A stretch of DNA of 64,000 bases, taken from contig NC_059503.1 in the NCBI RefSeq assembly GCF_914767665.1, positions 58,856,352 to 58,920,351 of the forward strand. The letters run 5' to 3'. This document shows, one piece after another, positions 48,691 through 61,177 of this stretch (positions are counted from its first letter, which is position 1; each line of letters begins with the position of its first letter). Made by a program: the position numbers and the translations under genes. Source of the DNA: Harmonia axyridis (Eukaryota > Arthropoda > Insecta > Coleoptera > Coccinellidae). The notes beneath the pieces are model-generated. The model was not told the DNA's origin, did no database searches, and saw only the letters and a program-made list of their open reading frames with translations.

Positions 48691-49422
48691 GCTAATAACT
48701 CGAAAACAAAAGGATGGCAAAAATGAATACGACTCTTGTTAATTCCTAAAAAAAAAAACCAGAATGTGTTACATGGTATCAAATTTTGTCTATCTCCTGA
48801 TTTAAAAGTTGTATATTGCTAAAACATCGAAATTCCTCCACCCTGTACATCTTTCATATTTTCTTTTTACTCTGACAAATCCAAAAAGATATCATCGATA
48901 ATAAAAAGTTCTAATAATGAAATACTGCCTGGAGATTACCTACAATTTGATAAGATAATTTTAAAAACGGTATTTTGGGTGTGAAAACTGTAAAAACCCA
49001 CCTGATTGTAAGAGAATATCACAAGATTGATGAAATGAGAGCGAACAAAGAAAAATATATGTCGCTTTACCTATTTGATTCTTACTATCATAATTTAATA
49101 GCGAACTAATCGGCACGATTTGCCAATAAACGTTTTTTTTTTAGATGCATATGGGACAATATGATAAGAAGTCAGTGTCATAATATCAGGACAGTATTTT
49201 TTCTCTGAGAAATAAGGTATGAGTAGGTTAATTGTTATTCAGCTAGCACGTGTTCATTATATACAATAAATAAGAACTTCGAGCTTTCGAAAAATTTGAT
49301 AGAAAATAAAGCAATACTGTTTTGAGTTTTCCAGGTAAAATAATGAATGGACTGGCAAATATTTTTGAACCAAATTCTTTTTGATCTCATTGAAAAAAAG
49401 AGAGAATTACCAAATTAAGACA

Positions 49423-50115
49423 TCACATAAACTGGCATAATTCCTCAGAACAACAATTATACGAAATGATCGCAATACCTAATGCTAGAAAAATAAAATA
49501 TAACCAAAATAACAAGTTCACCAATAAGAGATATCTTGAACCTATTAGACAACAATACTTACCTAATATGGGGAATCGATAAAGAGAGAAGAACTGCACC
49601 ATCATTTTTATAAGTGTTAATGCCACTGGAATTGGATATCTGAAACATCAGTTTAAAAATGTTAAATGAAATTTTAATAATATAATACTCATTTTCATAC
49701 ATTTTTTTATTGCACACTATACAAATTAAGAAGGTGTTCCACATGAAATTTTTTCACGTGTTTTAAAGAATATTCCAACAGAAAATAAATTGTACTCTAC
49801 CAATCTTCTAGGAGATATTGGTTGATAATTCAAAACAGTTTTATTTATTAATCCTAATATTTCAATATTATGAACAGTATATGAGGAATTGACATTCAAT
49901 GACCAACTCAGCTGCCTTATAACCAGTTTATAAAAAATTGTGGAAAAACAATTGAAAAATCTAATATACGCGTCTATATGATTACAAAAAGGCCCCACGC
50001 ATTTCCTCAATACAAGTATTCTTGTATGTATCAGGCCCTTTTTTTCAACATCGACAACAACGTATCTAATATTCGTAGTAGGAAAAATTAATCGAGATAT
50101 CTTAATAAGAATCAA
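49423..50115 (-). other. Minus-strand open stretches with hydrophobic residues, unresolved
   Basis: A 129-codon minus frame (50115-49726) is followed by shorter minus frames down to 49,423. One is strongly hydrophobic (LLVNLLFWLYFIFLALGIAI) and lies beside a gtaagt. This could be pieces of a degenerate membrane-receptor gene or chance frames in AT-rich DNA. I do not recognise a family. Confidence 0.2.
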
Positions 50116-50398
50116 GAATTCATTTTATATTCTTCATATAACGGTTGATGGTGAAATTAGGTACATATTTATTTTTCTTTAAAACAATTTTTCCATATTT
50201 TGTAAACTTCGTAAATAGAAATAATTATATTCATATAATGCTCAATGTTCATTCAATAGAGTTAAATGATCTGAACATGACTTATTCCATAAATGAAATG
50301 ATTTTCCATGATTCCGCTAATACGTTCCTGTTCATTTAAAAATCTACCTCCATATATAAATTACTGTGAAATATTGATTTTGATTATTTGTAATAAAA

Positions 50399-53396
50399 AT
50401 GCTATGGGTATGCATCATTTCGATCGCATTTATTACAGGTGAGTAAATATTTTTCTTCAATTTTATCCTAAAATTCATAATTATCCTAATTCTGAAACCT
50501 CGGGAATATTGAAATATTTGAAAATATTGGGTATTTGTTTTATGATATTCTCCTTGAAAATTCTATGATTTCGATTATATGATCATTTTATTTGATTTTC
50601 ACATTTTATATCAATATATCCCTCCTTGAGGGATGTGTTAGTGTATGTACTAGTATTTTTTCTTTGCTCATAAACAATTTCCCTCATTAATTCTTCTGCA
50701 TTTTATATCAACACCTAAAATTTCAATTGTGTCACGTGAATATTGAGTCATTTTTTCGTTATTCTTATTAAATTTTCTGTGGTAACTATGGTAGTAGGTA
50801 CCACAGAAATTTCAATTCATTTCCGATTCAGAATTCGATAATTACAGATATTGTGCTAAAATAATAAAGTGAATTGTTTTTTATCGCAATTAGTTTTAAA
50901 GTTATTGTACAAACATAACTTTTCGAAGTGTAAACCATAAAAATTTCTTCCACAAATAAAGTCGCTTTTTTTCTCTTTTCAAAAACATATATGTAGATAA
51001 CATGATTTATAAATTTCTTATCAAACTATAAAATCATCAAAAGTTTCACTTTCACGCAGCAAATCAACCAAGGGCCTATCTATGGTGATCTGTGAACTTC
51101 AAATAATTGAAATATTCGGTGGCCACAAAGGTTTCCGGATTCAACACCATTAGATTTTTTCCTTTGATCACATTTGAAGACCAACATTTATCAATATGAA
51201 AATGAAAAAATCTACCTTAATCGGGAGATCTATAACAATAACAATAAGTAAACGCCAACCTCGACGCCAACATGTTTCATACCGTTTACTCCATTAAAAT
51301 TTTCATTGTATATAACTTTTTGTCAACTTTTGTAATAACGGGCGCCCTTCTTAATATATTACTCTGCGTGTTATCTCAAATTCTGGTCAAAGCAAAGCCT
51401 ATACTGTTTGATATTATTATTATGTATTCGAACTAAGAGTAATGACAAAAAATTGGAAAATTCCACCAACGACTTCTTTAACTATGGGGTGAATTATGAA
51501 CTTAAACGAATTTAATTTTGAATAATATTTCACTCAACACGTATCTAACAATAATTATTATTAAAAACCATTCTGAAATTATTACCTTATGGGTAGGGGT
51601 AACCAATATTTGTCGCGCATTAGTGTTTCATTCAAGATGTTTTCTTACGAGAAATGTTACTTCAAAGAAATGCAATTTTCCAATTTCGACACCCTATATC
51701 TCGAAAATGATTGAGTTGGACCTAGACTAGTCCTTATTCCTTTGGACTAAACCTATATATTCTATATATTTAAATTTTATCGTCTCTATTTTGACACTCA
51801 ACAGTTTGCTCTGGCAGTGATTACAATATCCTAGTATAGTCTTATTAGTTTGTATGTCTTTCTTTCTTACTTTTTATACATTCAACAAAGTGCTAGTGTC
51901 AATTTACAATATTCTCTAGACAGTCTAGACCCAAACTAATCATCTTTGTTCGATTAAATGAACTTGTCTTGATTAAGTCTGAATACAGGGGGTTTCCAGG
52001 GTGTTTCTGAGATATTTGAGTTCTTGTGTTTTTTGAAAAATTTCTCACCTTACTTCATTTTTTGTCAATTTTTTCTACGTTGACCAAGTTTGATTTAAAT
52101 TTTGGATTATTTTCATCAGAAATGAATATGATGTGTATGAAAAAAGCAAAACTATGCTCTATTAGATGTTGAATGAGAATTAGTATGATTTAAAAGTTGG
52201 TACATGAAGAAAAGAATCATAAATTTCTTATAAAATTTTGGCTGCAACTTTCGATTTTCACAATTTATGTATGACAAAATTATATTAAAAACTTGTCAAA
52301 TTAATATTATATTTCAATAGAATGCAGGCACTAGTTTTGTTTCTGCAGATTTTGATATCAAAGGGGAAAAGGCAAAGAAAGGGAAGTAATGAATTAAAAA
52401 TTTCTTCATTGCAATCAAACTCAAAATTTCAGTAGGAAATGTATTCATAAATTATGTTTAAAATGACCTCTATCATGCCTTATACAAGCATGTGCCATCT
52501 TTCTCATTTCTACAGTTGTTACTTTCCGCCTTTACTCTCAATCTTTTCGCTACTGCATCTATTATAACGGTGTTAGATCCGGACTTCTTGCTGGCCACGA
52601 AAATAATCCAAAATTATAATCAAATTTAGTCCTCGTGGAAAAAATTGACGAAAAATGAAAAAATCTATGCAGTTCTATATAATATTCAGGAAGTCTTTCC
52701 AAGACTTAACAACAGAAAAGCTTCAATCCAACACATGCTGAATACGGCAAAAAATATATGTAGGTATATGAATAATATCAACAATCCACTTCTTGAAAAA
52801 ATTAAAATACTTAATTAAATCCAGGAGATGCCGATGGAGCGGTACCTATCTTCAGAATTCTAGGAGGAAACAAGGTTGATATCAGAAATTACCCTTATGT
52901 GGTGTCCGTCCAGATGTTATTTCGAGGCCAAAGGATGCACATTTGCGGTGGAACGTTGATAGCACCCAACACAATTTTAACAGCAGCGCATTGCTTCAGA
53001 TCCACAGGAAATTTCGTAGTCAAAGCAGGTTCCAACAGCCTTAAGGATTCTAGAGGATGCGTTGTGCCCATTAACAAAGTGATATACCATCCTCAGTATA
53101 AAGCCTTGAGCCAGGATTACGATATTGCAATTGCTCAGCTAAGAAAACCGGTGAAGCTCTCCAAAATGATACAACCCGTCAAATTGCCATCCTTTTCCAA
53201 AGAAATTCCTCTAACGAAAGGCACTGTTCTGGGCTGGGGTGCTACAGGCTATGGAGCAAGCACTAGTGATGATTTGAGAGCTGTTGAAATACCAATTATA
53301 GATGACAAAGATTGCGTTCAATCTTACCCGAAGGGTTTGGTAACAGAACGAATGTTCTGTGCGAAGGATGATGAAGGCACCAAGGATTCTTGTCAG
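50399..53396 (+). CDS. Trypsin-like serine protease, 3' exon(s) not in window
   Basis: Exons are 50399-50438 (signal peptide MLWVCIISIAFIT, phase 1) and 52825-53396 (donor gtaaaa, phase 0), giving 204 residues. After a short propeptide the activation site reads FR/ILGG. The catalytic His69 is in LTAAHC and Asp113 in DYDIA. The exon stops at KDSCQ, just before the expected GDSGGP with the catalytic serine. The Asp in KDSC is at the S1 specificity position, so trypsin-like cleavage after Lys/Arg is expected. The next exon is not found before the transposon block or up to the window end, so the gene either continues outside or is broken. It is secreted and likely digestive or processing. Confidence 0.85.
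51050..51210 (+). mobile_element. Short mariner-type transposase scrap in the protease intron
   Basis: Plus-strand translation contains RFPDSTPLDFFL followed by a lysine-rich stretch, the last catalytic region of a mariner-type transposase. Nothing else of the element is clear. Confidence 0.45.
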
Positions 53397-53439
53397 GTAA
53401 AAACAAACATTTCATATACTATTTCGTTTTTTAGTATCT

Positions 53440-53793
53440 TATAGAATATCCTTAATTATAAAAAAAGCAATTAACAAACAATTGAGGAAAGAACGTGAAG
53501 ACATGACGATGAGTGATATTGAGTGGCATACGCCATTCTCCTTAGAGGAAGGTTATGTGTTCTTCAAGGGCGCAATTAGCGCCCAGAAGCTCTTGATTCA
53601 CGTCGATGCTTTTTCGGTCGTAGTTGTGGAGCTGATGACCAGATTTCATACCATCCCTAATATGATCTGCCAGGAGGTCTTTTTGAGTTGGGTTTTTGAT
53701 CTTTAGCTCATTTTGCCCATCTGTTCCCACTCATTCTGGTCTCTCCAACATCGTCTACCCTCTCTGTCGAACTGCACCACATCCTGTATCTGG
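53440..53793 (-). mobile_element. RTE-like non-LTR fragment, 3' part (left of the LTR element)
   Basis: The minus-strand frame continues from the fragment at 62,591-62,995 once the LTR element and one CTGG are ignored: IRKDIIREELQ joins directly to IQDVVQFDREGRRCWRDQNE. This is the C-terminal region after the reverse transcriptase domain of an RTE-like element. Stops follow. Confidence 0.6.
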
Positions 53794-55206
53794 TGTCATG
53801 AACGGGTTGGTCAGCGAATGTTGACCAATCGTTCACTTATCTCCGGTTGGGATGTTCTTTTAACCCCTGGGAGAGCGGCTTTCCAGAGGTCTCGGAGAAT
53901 TAATAATTATGTGAATTCACTAAGATGTTATGTGAGTCCGGCCTGTCGCTTTAATGGACAGGTCTTGTTAGTTGAATTTCCTTCTCTAGGGACAGGAATT
54001 AGTTTATTGCGTCAATGAAAATCGATTTTAATTTTAAAACTAAATATAATAAAGAAAATAAAAAAAAATAACCAAAGTTACCATATCCCTTGAAATGTTG
54101 ACTCAACGGCCAAAATTTTATAAAACAAAAAAATGTCTCAAATAATCTGTTATTCAAACAAACGAAACAATATATCAACTTTGAATTTGGGAGAATCAGG
54201 ACTACTCAAATACTTATTTTCATTGAAAAAAAAAACATTCAAACATCAACAAATAAAATGAAATTAATTAACCAAAAGACTTGCCCTTATCCCGCGATGC
54301 TAGGTAAGTATTTTAGGCCCTGCCTAAACCTAGTTTTAATTTTTCACAAACTGCTCACTCGAAAAACGTGTAATTTCTTATATAAAACTTCACTCCCGAT
54401 CCGCGAACTCCGATCTGACCTAATTTATTCCAAAGAGATTCTAAAAAAACAAATTCTAACTTTATCCCAAAAATTCCTAGTTTTCTACTTCTGACCTAAT
54501 TTAACCGTTCTTACTAAGAGACCCTAAGCGATACTTAACTTCCTTTCTCAGAGCCAAAACAATTCCTTCTTCCAAAAAACTTGAAATTCATTCAACTGTC
54601 TATCATCTACTAAATTTATTACTCTGATATTGAAAAGGAATTGTTTTGCTCTAAGTCCGGTTTCGCGACCGACGTTCCAATTCTCAACCTTTCTCAATAA
54701 GAGACCCTAAGCGATACTGATTAACTCCTTTGACCTCCACAAAAAAATCCTAACATTATACTTCTCTAAGACCGCCCTAACTACTCCTCATGATACCATG
54801 TCAATTAGATCATTGGTTAGAACATTTTTCATCTTTTTTCAATAAGAGTCCTTACCTCTACTTCAAACTAAATTTTTCTGTCGATCTCAGCAAGAAACAT
54901 ACTTCAACTCCGCCTAAGACCTTTTTGCTGCGTCATCTGAGAAAGACCCTGACGGTTTTTTCGCATGTATCGAACTCAGATAAGTCAAGATTATTATTAT
55001 TTTTCTTATCCGTAAAAAATATATCGATTTCACCAACGCCGTGAGACGGTTACTAAGAAAAGCATTGATTGGAAAATAAAACATCCTTATGCTAAGATAA
55101 GATCAGTCTAAACAAGTCGCGATCACTCTTTTGAATTCAACGTATATTCTCTCTGCATAATAATTTCTAATAATTTCGATAATTTTCAAATATCCGCTTT
55201 ACTACA
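53794..55206 (-). repeat. LTR (sense 3' LTR)
   Basis: 1,413 bp terminal repeat, nearly identical to 61178-62590. Open frames inside it are duplicated in both LTRs and look fortuitous. Confidence 0.92.
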
Positions 55207-57824
55207 TCACACCCTTATCCGAAAAAGTTGTGGCATCGGATGCCATAACTTTTCCCTCACTTTCATCCTTATTAATTTAATAGTCCTTCCTCTCCAATAA
55301 TCACAATAACTGTAACTCCTATATCAAAATGATACTGGCTCAAAGTAATTTAAATTTTTCATTCTTAAACTATCATCAAACTGCTTACTAACAGATACAA
55401 AATAAAACAAAAACCTATCAACCAAACTTTTCAAAAGCTAACCTTAAAGAGAAACTATATCATCTCTACCTACCCTAAGATCTTAAAGTCTATGGTGGTA
55501 TGTTTTCCGACATTATTCAATAATTCATATCAAATATTATTTACTCAAATAAAATGAAAAAGATAAAATCCAAATCCTAATATGTAATAAAACAAAAAAA
55601 AAATCAAAAACAATCAAATCAATTCGAAATATTTTTCTCTTATGCACTTCACTAACTCCAGCATGGAGTTTGTTCACTTTTCGGGATTTCAAAATTTCAC
55701 TATCGCGGCACTTTCTGCTTCCATTATACTGCTTCATAGGATTGTCTGGTGGAATGGTACTGTATTTCTTCCATGGATCTCATCTTCGTCACGGAAATAA
55801 CCTTTTACTTCGACATCCATCATAGTTCTGGTAATCTGCTCTTCTTCTGCTTGATGACGATTCATTTCTCTCATAGGACTTATACTTCATAGACTGGCTA
55901 GCTTTATTTTTCCATACAAACTTTCATATAAGGACTGTCGGTCATATAATTCCAAGGCCATATTTAATCATACGAAATACAACGTTGAATACCAAAGTCC
56001 ACTCATGAATAGTCGACTTTCGGTGAGGGAGCCATTTCTCCCAAATTAAACATACTCGTCGTCCAACGACGTCTACTGTACTGCTAAACCACTAGCATAC
56101 CTCAACCATTACATCTTGGTTTCAAGATTCAGGATTCTCTGAGTATCTTCTTCATCCTCAGTTTCATCGTAATCCCATCTTCTTCTTCCTCCATAATATA
56201 ATCTTCTTCAGTCAACATATCTTCTTCCTCGTCTTCTTCTCAGCTTTTCTCTAAAGCTCATTGATTGATCAACTCTCTAACCAGTTTATCGAAAGGTGAT
56301 CGTCACTTCTCAGGTAATATTCAGTTATAATCCACATTGATCTGTATTGTCTGACGTCATGATAGCATTTCACTTTTGGACATCAACACACATAATTGGA
56401 AGTAAGGTTATTCCGTTAACTCAGATTCGATCCATACATCTTCCTGAAGTTACTTCCATCTTTCGTTGTAGACTCTTGAATTTGCAATTTTCCATAAAAT
56501 ATTACAAAATAAAAAAAATCTGTGCATTATTTCGCTCTAACTAAATATCATTATATCCCTTAAAATTTCATAATCAATCAAAAAAAAAAAATTAAAAAAA
56601 ATCTCAAACCAACTAATTATATGAACATAACCACCATAAACGTTCATTAAATTTACCAAAAAAAAAGAAAAAAAATATTCCATATATTTTACTGTCAAAC
56701 CCTTGGGTTGAATGTCTCCTTTATATTATCTCAAATTATCTATTCCGATTTCCAAATAAAACTCTATAAAATTCCTTTTTTTTTCTGAAACATAACATAA
56801 TAATAAAAAAAAACATCAACAAAAAAATGAGACATCCACATCCCAAAATGGGGACCCTATATCCGGTAGTGACTTCCTTGGAAGAAGGAGCCACTAGAAT
56901 CTCACGTTGGGCAGGGTCGACTCAATTCCCTGAGGGACCTGTGTCCCACGTTACCCGTAAATTTTGAAATTGAAAGCAAACTCTGTTTTATATCATCCAA
57001 AAATTGCAACTCTTCACCTCAATATTTATAAAAATGGAATTCAAAAACAAAATAAATCAACGTAAAATTGGCAACTCTCTATATACCTCACTTCTAGTTC
57101 TAGTTCTTACTCAATATCCTGAGTTCCACATAATTCTAGAATAATTTTAGTACAATGTTTCCCAAAAACTGAAACTGTAGTTATAATCCGAAATGCCTAT
57201 TCTCCCTCTTTCTTTGTGTTCAAAATCAAACTATTTATCTACTTCATTATCTTTTCAAGCCTTTCACTGTCAAAACTAAAAAAGTCCTAATTCATTTTTC
57301 CTGGAGTCAACTTTTTCCTAAACTCAAAATATTCGTATTCAGAATCATCTCAATAAAATCCCGAAATGAAAAAAAAAACAACTAATGTTTCCTCACACAA
57401 AACTTTTATTGAAATTCCAAAACCTACTCAAAAAAACTATCATCATTACTCCTTAAGTGTCTTGATTCCATAAATTGATTCCTTAAATAATTTTATAATA
57501 CCCAAATTACTTATATGTCTCTTCAACTATTTCGAGAATCAAACTATCATAAATCCCAAAAAAACTTATTCTGATTTCACTTCGTTATACTTCTCAAGTT
57601 CCTTAATCTGAAATAAAATTAATCAAATTTTACCAGTATTATCAATTATCAATCATTTTACGCAATTATCAAAAATCTCAAAAAAAAAACAAATTTTCCA
57701 TAATTCATCAAACCTATAAGAAAAAAATCACCAAAATTTCCATTACTTATCCAAAATGTCGAAAATTTACCAAAATATGAATAATCTATATTACAATGGA
57801 TTTATCTGTATGTACCGTTATCTA
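55207..57824. other. Non-coding 3' region inside the LTR element
   Basis: In element sense this follows the Gag-protease-tail ORF. It has no domain and no long frame. A GC-richer patch at 56,840-56,965 contains cacgttgggca and cccacgtta, reminiscent of leader or primer-site sequence. A weak purine tract (aagggtgtga in sense) abuts the 3' LTR. Confidence 0.5.
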
Positions 57825-60395
57825 TTAATCCCAACCCCATCGATCCGGTGGGCGACGTACTCTAGTCGATCTACCTAGAGGGATTTCTTCCTCCTCTATT
57901 TCCTCATTTTCAAATTGCGCTCGATTCAACCTCATAATCATCCTCATCGGCGAAAATGTTCGTATCTCAGTCCGTTCATCATCAGATTCAGTCTCTCTAC
58001 CGTCCGTATCTAATTTCTCCGAACCGTCGGATTCTTCTATATCAATCCCAAACTCTCGATTTCTCGCGGTATACGGTTTTAACCTATCTACATGAACGAC
58101 TTGTTCCTCTCTACCCCCACATTTCCTAATTCTATAGGTCATCGGACCAAGCAATTCCACAATCCTACAAGGTCCTACCCAAGGTTCCATTAACTTTTTT
58201 GATATACCCTGTTTCGCCGACATTTTTTTCAAATAAACTAATTCCCCTACGTCAAATTGAGGATCCACTGTATTTTTGTCAAATTTCTCAACCCTATAAG
58301 ATTTTACCTTTTTTATTGGCTCAGTTAATTCCCGAGATTTCGTACTTGTAATATTTTGCTTCGAAATTTTTCCTTTTCCACGGATTTTTTTCTCATCTCT
58401 TTCTGTCATCCCTATCGTTTCGTCAACGCTTATTTCTTCAATATCGCTATCTGATTGATTAATCTCTTCTCGTTTTGAAAAACCCTTTGTTTCAAATTCC
58501 GCTATATTTTCCAATTGAATGCCTATATCTCTCATCGCCAAATTTCTTTTCTCCTCGTAATTTTCCGTTTGAGTACCGAACTCCGTCTTTACCTGCAATT
58601 TCTCTCTTTCACCTTGTTTTTCCAAACTAACCTGCCTAACCCTGAAGTGATTAACTTGTATTTCCTCTTTCTTCTCCTCTGTATATCTATCCCCTGTATA
58701 TATACCTTCATTCAAATCTTTATTCAGAAATTTAAACTCTCTTCCCCACATAATTACCGATGGTTCGTGTTCATACTTAATATGCGCTTGATTTTCCTTA
58801 AGAAAATCCCTACCTACTATTATATCAACGTTTCCTAATGTTTCATCATCCACTAATATGACCGTGCAATCTATCCTCAATCTTTCTCCTATTGGACTCA
58901 CCGCAATATTCGCCGTACCCCAGGTACGTACATAATCACCTGATACGCTAGTTAAATCACAGTCAACACCGTATTCATTGACCTCGTCTCTTGAAATCAA
59001 TCCTCTTTTTACGAGAGACACCGCTGCCCCTGTATCTATCAAACAAACACCTATCTTTCCGTTGATACTTAATTTTATCAAATGTGGTACGTCATGCATT
59101 CCTGCCGAATGTACTTCCGGAATTACCAGGACCGTACGTTCCCTAATTTCTCTTCTAGGTAGCCGCATTTTTGGAGAACGCAATCCGTTCTGAGTATCGA
59201 CATCCTTATTACACGTATTTACCGGCAATTTCTCTTTCTCGCTTAGTTTCTCCGACCTAACTCGATTTACACGATTCTCTTCAAATTTTCCCCATGATCC
59301 CATATTACTTGTTCCCTGATTACACGATTCAACTTCCTTTCTCATCTCTATAGTCTTTTTCGTCTTTTCGAATGGCAAATTTATTTTTCGTGAAAAATCT
59401 CTATTAATATGTATCGTCCCAATGTCAAAATCTTTTCGTCCTCCTGGTTCTATCTCACGATCATTCCTAGCACATTCCGTTACCCAGTGCCCCGGCTGAT
59501 TATCGATATTTCGCACTCCTTGAGTTTTATGTGTCGCTCTCGCATTATTCCTACATTCTCTTGCGAAATGACCTAATTGATCACACGAAAAACAAATATT
59601 CTCAACTTTTTGTCCTCTTTTTCTCCCACTTAATCCAGTATTCCTACAATTTTTCGCAATATGTCCTTTCTTCTCGCATAATTGGCAAGTTATTTCACAT
59701 TCAATTACCGATATTTTTGAATTAAATGACCTGTATCCCTGAATAATTCTATTTTTCATTTCATGTAATTTTACCAATTCTTCCGCTTTTTCTAAATCCA
59801 AATTTTTCTCTAGTAACAAAAACATACCAACCTCTTTCATAATATCTTTTCGAAGTCCCATTTTAAATTGATTTAAAATCAAATTCGTATTCATTTTTCT
59901 TATACCCAATTCTTCCTCTTTCGTCGCTCCGATCAAATCTTCAGTTAATAATTCTGCGCCAATAGTTTTTAATCTGGTACAAAATGAAGATACATCCTCA
60001 TCTTGTCTTTGTATACATCTACTCAAATTCCAATGACATTCCCCCGGTAATTTTTGCGACATAAATTTTTCAGTTAGTCTCAATTTTAATTCTGCATAAG
60101 TCAATAAATTTAAAGTAACATCTGATTGAAAATAGCTGTATGCTTCGCCTACTAATTTTAGTTTCAATAGAGTGAGGGTTTCGTCCTCACTCCATCCCTC
60201 CAATTTTGCTCTTAGTTCCAATTTATCAAAATATCTCAAAGCTTCTTTTCCTGAAAAATTTTCCAAGGTAGTCGATATCATTCCTAGCGAATAACGTTGC
60301 ATATTTTCTATTGCCGGATTCACAGGTGGATTTCCGCCTGGCGCATTAACTGAACTTGAAGTACCAGGTAGAGGAGGTGTAATCGACATTTTCAA
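57825..60395 (-). CDS. Gag-protease-integrase-tail fusion protein of the LTR retrotransposon
   Basis: 856 codons, intact. Residues about 35-230: Gag capsid-like region (MISTTLENFSGKEALRYFDK, retrotransposon gag family). CCHC knuckles at C237-C240-H245-C250 and C268-C271-H276-C281, with a degenerate third (GHWVTEC) near 303-308. Aspartic protease with DTGA at 454-457 and IIVGRDFL at about 525. Residues about 560-705 are a charged linker. Residues about 711-775 match the C-terminal integrase domain (FDVGELVYLKK, LMEPWVGPCRIVELLGP, VVHVDRLKPY). A charged tail ends in RRPPDRWGWD. The polymerase, RNase H and integrase catalytic core normally between protease and tail are absent, with the frame kept. 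It would form particles and bind nucleic acid but cannot reverse transcribe on its own. Confidence 0.9.
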   Translation of the reverse strand: MKMSITPPLPGTSSSVNAPGGNPPVNPAIENMQRYSLGMISTTLENFSGKEALRYFDKLELRAKLEGWSEDETLTLLKLKLVGEAYSYFQSDVTLNLLTYAELKLRLTEKFMSQKLPGECHWNLSRCIQRQDEDVSSFCTRLKTIGAELLTEDLIGATKEEELGIRKMNTNLILNQFKMGLRKDIMKEVGMFLLLEKNLDLEKAEELVKLHEMKNRIIQGYRSFNSKISVIECEITCQLCEKKGHIAKNCRNTGLSGRKRGQKVENICFSCDQLGHFARECRNNARATHKTQGVRNIDNQPGHWVTECARNDREIEPGGRKDFDIGTIHINRDFSRKINLPFEKTKKTIEMRKEVESCNQGTSNMGSWGKFEENRVNRVRSEKLSEKEKLPVNTCNKDVDTQNGLRSPKMRLPRREIRERTVLVIPEVHSAGMHDVPHLIKLSINGKIGVCLIDTGAAVSLVKRGLISRDEVNEYGVDCDLTSVSGDYVRTWGTANIAVSPIGERLRIDCTVILVDDETLGNVDIIVGRDFLKENQAHIKYEHEPSVIMWGREFKFLNKDLNEGIYTGDRYTEEKKEEIQVNHFRVRQVSLEKQGEREKLQVKTEFGTQTENYEEKRNLAMRDIGIQLENIAEFETKGFSKREEINQSDSDIEEISVDETIGMTERDEKKIRGKGKISKQNITSTKSRELTEPIKKVKSYRVEKFDKNTVDPQFDVGELVYLKKMSAKQGISKKLMEPWVGPCRIVELLGPMTYRIRKCGGREEQVVHVDRLKPYTARNREFGIDIEESDGSEKLDTDGRETESDDERTEIRTFSPMRMIMRLNRAQFENEEIEEEEIPLGRSTRVRRPPDRWGWD

Positions 60396-61177
60396 TTAAA
60401 TTTGAATACCCAAAAATTAATAACAATAACACAACCAATACAATAATTTACCTTTACCCTTATATATTTGGTATCCCACGTTGATCAACTGTCTGACCTT
60501 TACCTGAAAATCCCTAAATTTCTTTTTTACACCGAAAACTAGTAAATTCCAAAACTAGCACAAATCTGACGTCAATGTCTACTTGAAACTCTTTTTCAAA
60601 TTTTGAAAATTAGAAAATGGATCAAAACTTACTTAAAAATAATTTTGTGAGAAAAATCACTTCAATTAAAAAAATGTCCCAAAACAAATACCTCTAATTA
60701 ATTATGAAAATTATTTATTCACTTCTACTTCTAGATTTAGAAAATTAACGTTCAACGAAATAAATTAACTAAGTATAATTCAGGCCCAACAGCTGATTTT
60801 CTCCAACTTCCTAAATAACATACCAAAATATAAAACTATTAGAATCCGACACACTCCTCCACCTCAACAAAATTAAATGTTTTCGCCCCTGATAAAAACA
60901 ACAATACGCTCAAAATAATTCAAATTCAAAAATATCAACCATACACAAAGAATACAAGGTCTATTCATCCAAAAGTCTCCCAATTCAACAGTTTCTTTCT
61001 CAAACTTTACTCTAATACTTCAATATTATCAATCCTCAAAATTTCAACTACCAAAAATTAACTTTTCGAAAAATATCCGATCCCAGACAAAAAAATTATC
61101 TCTTAAGCTATCACCAATTCGTCATATTATCCCAGAGAAACAAAAATCAACTAATATCCCTTAAGCTGTCACCAATT
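60396..61177. other. 5' leader of the LTR element
   Basis: 782 bp between the sense 5' LTR and the ORF start, without a coding frame. Contains the primer-site-like sequence next to the LTR and a 24 bp near-copy of the LTR-leader junction (cttaagctatcaccaattcgtcat at 61,102-61,125 versus cttaagctgtcaccaatttgtcat at 61,160-61,183). Confidence 0.55.

Noticed and set aside
54258..55044. Plus-strand small frames repeated at 61,642-62,428
   Set aside because: They are identical because they lie in the two LTRs and run opposite to the element's coding sense; no domain is visible.
58515..58838. A 107-codon plus-strand frame inside the retrotransposon ORF
   Set aside because: Antisense to the charged linker of the Gag-protease-tail protein; no domain.
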